A stretch of 64,000 nucleotides of DNA from Bacillus sp. OK048. GTDB taxonomy: Bacteria > Bacillota > Bacilli > Bacillales > Cytobacillaceae. The stretch lies in the NCBI RefSeq assembly GCF_900103525.1, contig NZ_FNHN01000003.1, positions 124,001 to 188,000 on the forward strand. The letters are read 5' to 3'. Below, one piece after another: positions 36,961-45,214 of the stretch (the stretch's first letter is position 1; each line of letters begins with the position of its first letter). The notes under the pieces were generated by a model. It made no database searches, was not told where the DNA came from, and saw only the letters and a program-made list of their open reading frames with translations. A program made the translations under genes and the position numbers.

Positions 36961-38281
36961 AAGGTTTTTTCGTTTCACTAATAAAAACCCTTTTGGCCTC
37001 AATAAATAAAATATGATGACCTTGAATTTCTTTAACTGTGAAAATATACCCCTCTTCTTCGATCTCATCGCCCTTTTTAGCATCAAAGTTTCGAGTTAGA
37101 AACCAACCACCGATTGTATCCATTTCTTCATCTGATAAATTTGTCCCAAGTGTATCATTTACCTCCACAACAAGTACTTTTGCATTGAAAAGATAATGAT
37201 CTGAATTAACTTTACGAATTTCAGCTACCTCATCTGCATCATACTCATCTCTGATTTCTCCGACAATTTCTTCTAGAATATCCTCAACTGTCACAAGTCC
37301 TGAGGTGCCACCGTATTCATCCAGAAGGATCGCCATATGCGAACGTTCTTTTTGCATTTTTACCAATAAATCATGAATAGGTATCGATTCAATGACTCGA
37401 ATAACGGGTTTTAAAATCGGCTTTAGCGTAGTTTCTTTTAAAAGTTCTTCCTTGGTAATATCTTCCGTTAATATTTCTTTAATGTTAATCAAGCCTAATA
37501 TATTATCCTTATCTCCATCTGCTAAAACAGGGTAACGTGTGTACTTTTCTTTTTTTATGACATCCCTGACCGTTTCAATACTATCGTTCATATCCAGCGT
37601 AATCATTTCTGTCCTCGGAACCATGATCTCTTTAGCGATTCTCTCATCGAATTCAAAAATATTATTTACGTATTCCAATTCACTTTTGTTAATTTCGCCA
37701 CTTTCATAACTTTCCGAAAGGAGTATTCGCAGCTCTTCCTCTGAAAGTCCTAATTCATTTTCGGAGACAGCCTTAAACCCAAACCACCCAACAAGTACGC
37801 GAGCGGAGTGATTTAATACCCAAATAAATGGATACATGATTTTATAAAACCAAATTAATGGTTTTGAGGTCGCAAGTGTAATTTGTTCTGCCCTCTGGAT
37901 GGCTACTGTTTTAGGAGCTAATTCACCTATTACAACATGTAAAAATGTAACAGAAGCAAATGCAAACCCAAATGACAATAAATGGGACAATGTCTCATTT
38001 AACTGTAAGCGATTAAATAGTGGAATCAATAAGCTTTCAACAGTTGGTTCCCCTAGCCACCCGAGTCCTAAAGCTGTCACGGTAATTCCAAGTTGACAAG
38101 CTGATAAATATTCATCTAGGTGTGTGGTTACATGTTTAGCCGCTTCTGCTCCTTTTTTGCCTTCAGCAATTAACTGTTCAATTCTTGATCCCCTGACTTT
38201 TACAATTGCAAATTCGGTAGCAACGAAAAACCCCGTCAGGGCAATGAGTAAGGCGATAAGGAAAAGATTTATGATTGTCAA
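36959..38281 (-). CDS. CNNM/CorC (hemolysin C-like) divalent cation exporter, second paralog
   Basis: A 440-residue paralog of the protein at 3237-4547 with the same order: DUF21 membrane domain ([19 protein letters not shown]), CBS pair with [24 protein letters not shown], and the C-terminal CorC_HlyC domain. It lies 163 bases downstream of a Mn-riboswitch terC gene on the same strand, which suggests a role in divalent-metal export together with it. The start is TTG 38281, because a stop codon lies three codons upstream. A hairpin separates that TTG from the strong ribosome site, as in the first paralog. Confidence 0.88.
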   Translation of the reverse strand: MTIINLFLIALLIALTGFFVATEFAIVKVRGSRIEQLIAEGKKGAEAAKHVTTHLDEYLSACQLGITVTALGLGWLGEPTVESLLIPLFNRLQLNETLSHLLSFGFAFASVTFLHVVIGELAPKTVAIQRAEQITLATSKPLIWFYKIMYPFIWVLNHSARVLVGWFGFKAVSENELGLSEEELRILLSESYESGEINKSELEYVNNIFEFDERIAKEIMVPRTEMITLDMNDSIETVRDVIKKEKYTRYPVLADGDKDNILGLINIKEILTEDITKEELLKETTLKPILKPVIRVIESIPIHDLLVKMQKERSHMAILLDEYGGTSGLVTVEDILEEIVGEIRDEYDADEVAEIRKVNSDHYLFNAKVLVVEVNDTLGTNLSDEEMDTIGGWFLTRNFDAKKGDEIEEEGYIFTVKEIQGHHILFIEAKRVFISETKKP

Positions 38282-38316
38282 TAGCGGACCTTACAACAAG
38301 TAAGGCTTACACCTCC
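38279..38316 (-). promoter_or_regulatory. Leader hairpin between distal Shine-Dalgarno and TTG start (second CNNM/CorC gene)
   Basis: On the minus strand GGAGGTG (38310-38316) is followed by a CCTTAC/GTAAGG stem (38289-38305, 5-base loop) and the TTG at 38281. The distal site is 28 bases from the start, too far for normal use; the 3' arm holds a weak TAAGG site 7 bases from the TTG. Stem sequence and order match the first paralog (4545-4590). Confidence 0.6.
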
Positions 38317-38370
38317 ATAATAATTGTATGTATCTATATTCATTCCCCTAAACATCCATTTTTACCGATA

Positions 38371-38401
38371 GGAAGCTGCAATTCGATTGAATGCAGCTTC
38401 C
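38371..38401. other. Strong hairpin between terC and the second CNNM/CorC gene
   Basis: A GGAAGCTGC/GCAGCTTCC stem extended by ATTC/GAAT with one bulge. No T-run follows on the minus strand, so it is not a standard terminator; mRNA processing or stability is possible. Confidence 0.45.
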
Positions 38402-38444
38402 CTTCAAATCTTGCTATTTTTAGTTTCCCTTTACCCAGAACAAA

Positions 38445-39233
38445 TTATGATACTTTTGATTCGATTTTCCCTTCTTCTGCCACCTGATCTTTTGAAAAGA
38501 ACCACCCTGCTGCTGCAATTCCTACTAACACAGCGTAAAACGTTAATTTCCATTCTGTAGAATGGGCAAACTCTTCACTTAATATGGCAAGTGCTGGATG
38601 TGAAAGTGTGTACACAGCAAGCTTTACTCCAACCCAACCGACAATCGCAAAGGCTGCAATTTCAAGACCTGGTCTTCTTTCTAATAGCTTAACAAATTGA
38701 TTAGCCGCAAAACGCATGATAATTAATCCAATGATACCACCGGCAAAAATGACTAAGAATTTTCCGCCGTCAAGACCACCGATATTTGGTAGTGGAGTCT
38801 CTGGCAGAACGACTGCAAGTGCAACAGCTGCTAAAATAGAATCAACGGCGAATGCGATATCCGCTAGTTCCACTTTAAAAACAGTTGCCCAAAGCCCACT
38901 TTTCTTAACAGACTTTTCTTTCTGGTCACTGTCCGATTTTCCTTTAATGGCCAGTTTTCGTACAATATGATTGATCGCCATGAACAAAAGATATAAAGCC
39001 CCTATGGCCTGAACCTGCCATACATCCACAAGGAACGAAATGACAAATAGGGAAGCAAATCGGAATACAAATGCACCAGCTAATCCATAAAATAAAGCTT
39101 TCTTGCGCTCCTCTTCAGGTAAATGCTTTACCATGATTGCAAGTACTAAAGCATTATCCGCTGCTAACAACCCTTCCAATGCAATTAATACAAGCAATAC
39201 CCATCCGTATTCCAGCAAAAGAGAAAAGTCCAT
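38445..39233 (-). CDS. TerC-family membrane protein (probable Mn2+ exporter, MeeF/MeeY-like)
   Basis: A 262-residue protein with about seven membrane helices and the TerC motifs EGLLAADNALVLA near residue 20 and ELADIAFAVDSILAA near residue 120, where acidic residues within helices would bind a cation. Bacillus members YceF and YkoY are linked to manganese export and to loading of secreted proteins. The upstream yybP-ykoY riboswitch strongly supports manganese as the ligand. The ATG follows AGGAGG. The CNNM/CorC gene downstream may share the transcript. Confidence 0.92.
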   Translation of the reverse strand: MDFSLLLEYGWVLLVLIALEGLLAADNALVLAIMVKHLPEEERKKALFYGLAGAFVFRFASLFVISFLVDVWQVQAIGALYLLFMAINHIVRKLAIKGKSDSDQKEKSVKKSGLWATVFKVELADIAFAVDSILAAVALAVVLPETPLPNIGGLDGGKFLVIFAGGIIGLIIMRFAANQFVKLLERRPGLEIAAFAIVGWVGVKLAVYTLSHPALAILSEEFAHSTEWKLTFYAVLVGIAAAGWFFSKDQVAEEGKIESKVS

Positions 39234-39284
39234 TAATAAATCCTCCTAATAAAGTAAGTTTTTTTCTAAAATATCCCTTTGCTG

Positions 39285-39344
39285 CAAATAAAAAAGCCTT
39301 TACTTTTGGAAAAAGTGAAAATCACTTTTTCCTCGGTAAAGGCC
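39285..39344 (-). terminator. Second hairpin of the Mn riboswitch leader (terminator)
   Basis: On the minus strand AGGCCTTTAC ... GTAAAGGCTT encloses a perfect inner stem GGAAAAAGTG/CACTTTTTCC and is followed by TTTTTT. Its CCTTTAC/GTAAAGG arms are the same as those of the first hairpin, so arms can exchange. Confidence 0.65.
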
Positions 39345-39360
39345 TCAAGAAAACACAAAA

Positions 39361-39473
39361 AGACCTTTACCGATTATGCAGTAAAGGTCTTGCTAACAAC
39401 GACACGTTGCCAATAAAGCCGGAGAAACATGTTCTCGGAATGACGACTTTATTGTCCAGCTACTCCCCTTTAA
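39361..39473 (-). promoter_or_regulatory. Manganese (yybP-ykoY) riboswitch
   Basis: The minus strand begins AAGGGGAGTAGC and continues with AAAGTCGTCATTCCGAGAAC, TTCTCCGGCTTTATTGGCAACG and TGTCGTTGTTAGCAAGACC, the conserved order of the yybP-ykoY motif. It ends in a switching hairpin AGACCTTTAC/GTAAAGGTCT (39361-39390) followed by TTTTT. It should turn terC on when Mn2+ is high. Confidence 0.9.
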
Positions 39474-39666
39474 AAGGAAATATTTTATTACATTAACTAT
39501 ATGATAAAACCATAATTGTGTCAATGACAAAATATCACATCAACTAAGAGGAAATACTTTACATATTTGTGAATATAAACGTAAAATAATAAATAATTAC
39601 AAATACTAATTTGGCATACTAACGATAAATTGTCTCATGTGTTTGCTAAAAAGGATGTGTTAGCTT

Positions 39667-41733
39667 TTGGAGAAAAAGAAAAAGAAAAAATCACATTTTC
39701 CGTTCCGCTTGAACCTTCTATTTTTTAGCGTTTTTATGTTATTTTCCATTCTAATTTTACGTCTAGGTTTTGTTCAAATTGTGTATGGGGAGAATTTCAA
39801 GCGAGAATTAGAGAGAAAAGAAGATATCACGATTAATAATCCTGTCCCAAGGGGAAAAATGTTTGACAGCAATCATCGAGTAATAGTTGATAATGTACCA
39901 AAGCGTGCGATTACATATACAAATATGGGAGCAAGCCAGAAAGAAATGCTGGATACTGCAGAAAAATTAGCAAAATTGATTGTTAAGAATTCAGATAAGA
40001 TGACAGAAAGGGAAAAAAAAGATCTTTGGATCCTCAAAAACCAAAAAGAAGCGGATTCGAAAATTACCGATAAAGAAACAACGTTGTTTAAAGCGAAAAA
40101 ATTAAAAGATAATGATTTATATAAATTAAAGATTGATCGAATTACCGAGGAAGAAATAAATCAATTAACGGCTGAAGATCTTGAAGCCTGGTCGATTTAT
40201 CTTGAATTTTCAAGGGGTTATAAATTCACCCCACAAATTGTCAAAAATGAAGATGTCACGCCTGAGGAGTTTGCGATTGTTAGCGAAAACTTACAATCTC
40301 TCCCAGGAGTTGATACCACGACTGACTGGGAGAGATCATATACTTTTGACACAACATTGAAATCAATCCTCGGAAACGTAACAAAGACAGAAGAAGGACT
40401 ACCAGCAGATCAACTTGATCATTTCTTATCACTTGGGTATAACCGTAATGACCGAGTTGGAAAAAGCCAGCTTGAGCTTCAATATGAGGACATCCTTCAT
40501 GGACACAAGGCAAAGGTCAAAACAGTAACAGATAAGCAAGGGAATGTCATAGAAACTGAAGTAGTTTCTAATGGAAAAAGGGGCAAGGACCTTGTCCTTA
40601 CTGTTGATATGGATTTACAAATAGCCGTAGAAAAAATCATCGAAGAAGAGCTTTGGGCATTGAAAAAAACTCCCAATACCGCTCTTTTGGATCGAGCCTA
40701 TGTCGTATTATTGGATCCGAATAATGGTGCCGTTCTAACAATGGCTGGAAAAAGAATCGTTAAAAATTCTATGACTGGCAAATTAGAAATGCAGGATGAT
40801 GCACTTGGTACGATTACTACCACTTACAATGTCGGATCATCTGTGAAAGGTGCAACTATTTTAACAGGCTATAAGGCAGGAGTCCTTAAACCTGGTACTA
40901 GAATTGATGATACAGGTATAAAAATTAAAGATACTCCATTAAAAAAGTCATATTCCTATTTAGGTATATTAAATGATGTAGATGCATTAAAACTTTCTTC
41001 CAACGTTTATATGTTTCATACAGCAATTAGAATTGGTAAAGGAAATTACCAATTTGACCAGCCGTTAAATCTTGCTCCCAATACTGGTGAAATTATTAGA
41101 AATTCTTTTGCAAGCTTTGGACTTGGGTCTAGAACAGGGATTGACCTTCCCAATGAATCAAGCGGTTTAAAAGGCTCTAGCAAGCTGCCAGGACACATGA
41201 TGGACTTAGTTATAGGACAGTATGACACCTATTCTCCGATGCAATTGGCTCAATATATTTCAACGATTGCAAACGGCGGCAACCGAATGAAGCCGCATAT
41301 CGTAAAAGAAATACGTGAACCGATCGATGGTACGGATGAGCTTGGACCGGTCTTTCAAGAAATTAAACCTACTGTTCTTAATACCATTGATGCTGAACCA
41401 GGCTGGATGAAACAGGTTCAATTAGGCTTTAAAAAAGTTTATCAAGAGCAGGGTGGAACTGCTTATAGACGGTTTGCTGGAGTCTCCTATTCTCCAGCAG
41501 GAAAAACGGGTACGGCCGAGGCGTTTTACGACGGTCCTGAACGTGCTAAGTTTGGGAAGGAGCCACCACCGGTTATGAACCTAAGTTTGGTCACATACGC
41601 ACCAAGCACTAATCCTGAAGTGGCAATGGCTGTCATCGTCCCTTGGGCTTACCAGGGAACCAATGATAATGGCGCAAACTTCCTAATCGGTAAAAGAGTC
41701 ATGGATACATTTTTTGAGATGAAGAATAATTAA
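39667..41733 (+). CDS. Class B penicillin-binding protein (PBP2 / PbpA-PbpH type transpeptidase)
   Basis: A 688-residue monofunctional transpeptidase. A basic cytoplasmic tail and one membrane anchor (about 13-36) precede the dimerisation domain (about 55-300) and the transpeptidase domain, with the active-site serine in SSVKGATIL near residue 397, the LSSNVYM motif (SxN) near 447 and KTGTAEAF near 618. It cross-links peptidoglycan during lateral growth as a partner of the elongasome. TTG start after AAGGATG. Resembles PbpA/PbpH of bacilli. Confidence 0.93.
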   Translation: MEKKKKKKSHFPFRLNLLFFSVFMLFSILILRLGFVQIVYGENFKRELERKEDITINNPVPRGKMFDSNHRVIVDNVPKRAITYTNMGASQKEMLDTAEKLAKLIVKNSDKMTEREKKDLWILKNQKEADSKITDKETTLFKAKKLKDNDLYKLKIDRITEEEINQLTAEDLEAWSIYLEFSRGYKFTPQIVKNEDVTPEEFAIVSENLQSLPGVDTTTDWERSYTFDTTLKSILGNVTKTEEGLPADQLDHFLSLGYNRNDRVGKSQLELQYEDILHGHKAKVKTVTDKQGNVIETEVVSNGKRGKDLVLTVDMDLQIAVEKIIEEELWALKKTPNTALLDRAYVVLLDPNNGAVLTMAGKRIVKNSMTGKLEMQDDALGTITTTYNVGSSVKGATILTGYKAGVLKPGTRIDDTGIKIKDTPLKKSYSYLGILNDVDALKLSSNVYMFHTAIRIGKGNYQFDQPLNLAPNTGEIIRNSFASFGLGSRTGIDLPNESSGLKGSSKLPGHMMDLVIGQYDTYSPMQLAQYISTIANGGNRMKPHIVKEIREPIDGTDELGPVFQEIKPTVLNTIDAEPGWMKQVQLGFKKVYQEQGGTAYRRFAGVSYSPAGKTGTAEAFYDGPERAKFGKEPPPVMNLSLVTYAPSTNPEVAMAVIVPWAYQGTNDNGANFLIGKRVMDTFFEMKNN

Positions 41734-41737
41734 GAAG

Positions 41738-41773
41738 AAGCGCCTGGCAGATTTCTGACCAGACGCTTTTTTT
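41738..41773 (+). terminator. Terminator of the PBP2-type gene
   Basis: An AGCGcCTGG/CCAGaCGCT stem followed by seven T; the T-run also begins the tandem repeat. Confidence 0.85.
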
Positions 41774-41851
41774 GTAGAAACTGTACAGTTTTTTGTAGAA
41801 CCTGTACGCTTTTGTGTATAACCTGTATAGTTTTTTGTAGAACCAGTACAC
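41768..41851. repeat. Four tandem copies of a 21-base repeat
   Basis: Exact 21-base period at 41768, 41789, 41810 and 41831; consensus TTTTTTGTAGAACCTGTACA plus G. Copies differ at a few positions. It fills the space between the PBP terminator and the stop of the convergent hemolysin III gene. Confidence 0.85.
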
Positions 41852-41858
41852 TTCTACC

Positions 41859-42506
41859 CTATTGAATTGGCAAGACATAAAACAAAACACAAAAAAAGTG
41901 AAGCACAGTCCCTGCGATGACAAATAGATGCCAGATTGCATGGTGATATTTAAAGCCCCGCCAGACATAAAATACAGCTCCAAACGTATAAAGAAGTCCC
42001 CCAATCATTAAATACGTCATACCTTCTGATGGCAACTGTTCCGCCAATGGCTTCCAGGCAAAAACCATCATCCATCCCATCACAACATACAGAATCGTTG
42101 AAGTAAATAGATACTTTTTTGCAAAAAAGCATTTAAATACTGTTCCAGCTATAGCTAATCCCCACACAATCCCGAATAGTGACCAACCAAGGGTGCCTCT
42201 AATCACAACTAGCAGAAATGGTGTGTATGTACCAGCTATAAAAAAATAAATAGATGAATGATCAAAAATTTCAAATATGTCCTTGGCTTTACCTTCTGGG
42301 AAGCTATGTACTAGTGTAGAGGACATATACAAAATGAACATGGATGCCCCGTAGATTGTAAAACTGACGATATGCCAAGCACCACCATACAGGGACGAAA
42401 AAACAATTAATACGACCAAAGCTGCAACACTTAGCAATGCACCAATTCCATGAGTAATCGAATTGGCAACTTCTTCTTTCCGTGAAAAAACATGTGTATT
42501 TGCCAT
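41859..42506 (-). CDS. Hemolysin III family membrane protein (YqfA/Hly-III, PAQR-like)
   Basis: A 215-residue protein with seven membrane helices. It has EEVANSITHGIGALLSV near the N-terminus, a histidine in YIFFDHS-like context (FEIFDHSSIYFFIAGTYTPF) and HHAIWHLFVIAG near the end; these His, Asp and Ser residues form the zinc site of the PAQR superfamily. Physiological role in bacilli is not established, and the name hemolysin is historical. ATG start. Confidence 0.92.
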   Translation of the reverse strand: MANTHVFSRKEEVANSITHGIGALLSVAALVVLIVFSSLYGGAWHIVSFTIYGASMFILYMSSTLVHSFPEGKAKDIFEIFDHSSIYFFIAGTYTPFLLVVIRGTLGWSLFGIVWGLAIAGTVFKCFFAKKYLFTSTILYVVMGWMMVFAWKPLAEQLPSEGMTYLMIGGLLYTFGAVFYVWRGFKYHHAIWHLFVIAGTVLHFFCVLFYVLPIQ

Positions 42507-42529
42507 TTCCCAAAACTCCTATTTCAAAA

Positions 42530-42706
42530 CTATGATTTCTTTAATTTCTCCATTAACTCTATTATGCTCTTTTTTGGGCTCCAACAGGTAAATTTATAAT
42601 TTGTTTTTGTTTCATAACCTAAACGACTGCAAAAATATACCATGCCAGTTGGTATTTTCTCTGCTTGGAAATGTCTGCAGGTTGCACAACAATGGAAATC
42701 CTTCAT
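42530..42706 (-). CDS. Small cysteine-rich protein, unknown function
   Basis: A 58-residue protein with cysteines in CCATCRHFQ, FCSRLGY and FTCWSPKK, spaced like a small zinc ribbon. The ATG at 42706 follows GGAGGGG. The longer frame begins at GTG 42721 inside that site. It lies 23 bases upstream of the hemolysin III gene on the same strand and may share its transcript. No family recognised; metal binding is inferred. Confidence 0.65.
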   Translation of the reverse strand: MKDFHCCATCRHFQAEKIPTGMVYFCSRLGYETKTNYKFTCWSPKKSIIELMEKLKKS

Positions 42707-42837
42707 TAATTTCCCCTCCACAGATTTACCATTCTATTAACTTTTCATTCATAATTTGTTCATATTTTTCCATTACTATAGGTTATAGGTTCAATAACAA
42801 GAACCTCTCCCCCCTTTTATTATATAGATTCTATTCC

Positions 42838-42862
42838 AGACCCGGCACTTCGCCGGGTATTT
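42838..42862 (+). terminator. Plus-strand terminator without an obvious upstream plus-strand gene
   Basis: An ACCCGGC/GCCGGGT stem with a 4-6 base loop, followed on the plus strand by ATTTTTTTA. The minus strand has no T-run after the stem. The nearest annotated plus-strand gene ends 1.1 kb upstream, beyond its own terminator. Confidence 0.6.
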
Positions 42863-42864
42863 TT

Positions 42865-43470
42865 TTATAATGTAAATGCAAGGTATACAGCAGTTCCCCA
42901 CATAATAACAGCGGAAATTTTGTTAATCCTTGAAATAAATTGCCCTGTTTGATCAAGCTTTCCTACCACTCTGCCGATAATTGATAATCCCAAAAACCAA
43001 ATCCAAGAAACGAGGATACAGACGATTGTAAAAACTGCCTTATCCAAACCCGTATACGTTAATGAACTTGTTCCGATAACACCGATAGTATCCATAATCG
43101 CGTGTGGATTTAACAATGAGACGGATGCTGCAAAAGTAATTTGCTTCCCTGCTGTAAAGGATTGAACTTTCATTTTATCTGTATTGGGTTTACTTTTCCA
43201 TGTTATATATCCCATGTAAACTAAAAAAACAATTCCTATCAAACACAGCATAACTTTTAAAAAACTAATTTCGAAAACTACTGCTGAAATTCCTAAAACA
43301 GCCAGTGAAATTAAAAGTGTATCACACAATGCAGCAGTCAAAACAACTGGCAGAGCTCTAACCCACTTAGCCTGCACAGCTCCCTGATTAAAAACAAAAA
43401 CATTTTGTACTCCTAAAGGTAAAATCAGCCCAAAGGCTAAGATAAATCCATGTATAGCAGCAGATATCAT
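42865..43470 (-). CDS. LysE/ArgO-family amino acid exporter
   Basis: A 201-residue protein with about six membrane helices and the LysE signature FILAFGLILPLGVQNVFVFNQGA near the N-terminus, followed by NPHAIMDTIGVIG. The family exports basic amino acids such as lysine or arginine; the substrate here is inferred. ATG start after AGGAGA. Confidence 0.9.
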   Translation of the reverse strand: MISAAIHGFILAFGLILPLGVQNVFVFNQGAVQAKWVRALPVVLTAALCDTLLISLAVLGISAVVFEISFLKVMLCLIGIVFLVYMGYITWKSKPNTDKMKVQSFTAGKQITFAASVSLLNPHAIMDTIGVIGTSSLTYTGLDKAVFTIVCILVSWIWFLGLSIIGRVVGKLDQTGQFISRINKISAVIMWGTAVYLAFTL

Positions 43471-43493
43471 TTTGTCTCTCCTAAAATAAGAAT

Positions 43494-43526
43494 AAGACTG
43501 TCCATTTTAAATCAGCAGACAGCCTT
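43494..43526 (-). terminator. Weak terminator after the GNAT gene
   Basis: A GGCTGTC/GACAGTC stem with a long loop, followed by a T-rich tract on the minus strand. Confidence 0.5.
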
Positions 43527-43537
43527 TTTCACAATGG

Positions 43538-43981
43538 TTATACTTTTCTCTCCATAAAGATTTCTGGGTCATCGAGTGTCTGAAAACCGTATTGTTCATA
43601 TAGACCATGTGCGTCATAGGTGCATAACATCATTTTTCGGACTTCTTTCAGTTCAGAGTCCCCAATCATCGTTTCCATCATCCATTTCGATAATCCTCTT
43701 CCCCGATATTCAGGGAGAACAAATACGTCCATAATCCATGCAAATCTCACAAAATCGGTTACCGCCCGTACAAAACCTATCTGCTTTGCCTCTCCTTTTG
43801 CAGGGTTACCCTCGTACATCCCAAAACAGATTGACGATTTTTCAATAGACTTCTTTACTTTTTCCCTCGATATTCCTTTAGCCCAGTATGATTCAACACT
43901 CAAAAAATGGTGAATCACATTACTATCAAGATATTCCTTTTCTGTACTTAGGGTAAAACCATCCTTTTCCCAACTAGACAT
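43538..43981 (-). CDS. GNAT-family N-acetyltransferase
   Basis: A 147-residue single-domain GNAT. The acetyl-CoA binding motif is VLPEYRGRGLSKWMME near residue 88, and the C-terminus has YEQYGFQTL. The family moves acetyl from CoA to an amine on small molecules or proteins; the substrate is not evident. ATG start after AAGGTGAT. Confidence 0.9.
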   Translation of the reverse strand: MSSWEKDGFTLSTEKEYLDSNVIHHFLSVESYWAKGISREKVKKSIEKSSICFGMYEGNPAKGEAKQIGFVRAVTDFVRFAWIMDVFVLPEYRGRGLSKWMMETMIGDSELKEVRKMMLCTYDAHGLYEQYGFQTLDDPEIFMERKV

Positions 43982-44098
43982 TGTCCATCACCTTCCTTGT
44001 TTTTGGAATAGCCTTTCATTCAGTTATCATGAGGTATACTTACTTCCTTTCCGGTCAATAACAGTACCAATCACAAATATAAAAGAGGTGCATGGTAT

Positions 44099-44449
44099 AT
44101 GAAGGGAATTTATTTTATCAATGATCGGATCAGTTTAAACGGACTTACAAAGGAAGAAAGCTTTACATTACAAGAACAAACCATTTCGACTTTTATCAAA
44201 AACCATACAATCGAAGTGGTAAAGTTGAACCCGTACCAACTATACGACTATTACACCATACCGCATGCCCTTTTACATGACATAAAAAAGCATCGTGTCT
44301 ATCTGGATTGTTTTATCCAATATTCTCCTAAAGTAATGGAAGATTTTATTCATTCCTATCCAGCTAGATGGTTTATTTTGAAAAGCTTTTTTAATGAGAT
44401 TGTGACGATCGATGCACAGATAGATCTGCCAGCTAAGTTTATTGTTTAG
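44099..44449 (+). CDS. Hypothetical protein
   Basis: A soluble 116-residue protein, rich in aromatic residues (YQLYDYYTIPHALLHDI), without signal peptide or membrane segment. An AGAGGTG site precedes the ATG. It is transcribed toward the VTT-domain gene and overlaps its end by 11 bases. The N-terminus (IYFINDRISLNGLTKEE) faintly suggests a resolvase-like start, but I do not assign a family. Confidence 0.6.
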   Translation: MKGIYFINDRISLNGLTKEESFTLQEQTISTFIKNHTIEVVKLNPYQLYDYYTIPHALLHDIKKHRVYLDCFIQYSPKVMEDFIHSYPARWFILKSFFNEIVTIDAQIDLPAKFIV

Positions 44450-45074
44450 TCCAACGTTCTCTGGCTAATTTACGATAAATAATCACAAAGTTTATTAGGA
44501 AAATAATTAACATATACCCGCCATATAAACCAAAGGAAAACAGCTTGTTGCTGCTAAATGAAGCACCGGCATAAGACAAAATCAGGATGTTGGGTACTTT
44601 TCCTATCGTGGATGCGCTAAAAAATACAAACCAATTCACTTTACTAAGTCCGCAAATAATAGTAACGATAGGCGCTGGGATAATGGGTATCAATCGGCAA
44701 GTTAAAATAGCCATAAAGGAATTACGGTTTAGAAACGATTCATATTCCTGAACTTTTGGTTTGGTCATTAACTTCCTCTTTGCATAGTCACGGAATCCGT
44801 ACCTGCTTAAGATAAAGAAAGCCATCGTTCCAGCCATTGCACCTGTTAAGGAAACAATCACTCCTTGAGTAGTTCCAAAAACACCACCAATGACGCCTGC
44901 AAGGACAGGAAAGGGAATAACAGGAAAAAAGACACAAATGGCTACAAACAGCATGCTTATAAAAAAAGAAACTATTCCACCCTCTTTGATTAATGCAAGC
45001 AACTCATCTTTTTGTAGTAAGCCAATAGCCACAATTATGATAAAAATAGATATACTTAGAATTCCTTTCCTCAT
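44439..45074 (-). CDS. TVP38/TMEM64 (VTT/DedA-superfamily) membrane protein
   Basis: A 211-residue protein with about five to six membrane helices and the VTT core: FPVIPFPVLAGVIGGVFGTTQG, then FILSRYGFRDYAKRK, and RLIPIIPAPIVTIICGL. Related proteins act in lipid scrambling or membrane homeostasis; the role here is unknown. The ATG at 45074 is 6 bases after AGGAG, better than the TTG one codon upstream. Confidence 0.9.
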   Translation of the reverse strand: MRKGILSISIFIIIVAIGLLQKDELLALIKEGGIVSFFISMLFVAICVFFPVIPFPVLAGVIGGVFGTTQGVIVSLTGAMAGTMAFFILSRYGFRDYAKRKLMTKPKVQEYESFLNRNSFMAILTCRLIPIIPAPIVTIICGLSKVNWFVFFSASTIGKVPNILILSYAGASFSSNKLFSFGLYGGYMLIIFLINFVIIYRKLARERWTKQ

Positions 45075-45165
45075 CAAAAACTCCTAATCTTTAAGAAATA
45101 CTCTTCTTACTTAAGTATAAAGGTTAATGCTCCATTCATAAACCTAAAATTTTCTGACTTTTTGA

Positions 45166-45203
45166 ATAAAAAAAGGAACTTTATCAATGGATAAAGTCCT
45201 TAT
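45166..45203 (-). terminator. Terminator of the LysM-NlpC/P60 gene
   Basis: An AAGGACTTTATC/GATAAAGTTCCTT stem followed by seven T on the minus strand. Confidence 0.85.
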
Positions 45204-45214
45204 TCATCATTCTA

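Noticed and set aside
38371-38401. Terminator of terC
   Set aside because: The stem is strong but no T-run follows on the minus strand; listed only as a hairpin.
38445-39233. Tellurite/stress-resistance (ter) operon
   Set aside because: TerC here has a Mn riboswitch and no TerD/TerZ neighbour; the VWA protein at 58262-58927 is 19 kb away, so the two are unrelated.
41699-42004. Minus-strand frame of 101 codons with Tyr-Lys repeats
   Set aside because: It is the translation of the 21-base tandem repeat running into the opposite frame of the hemolysin III gene; no ribosome site.
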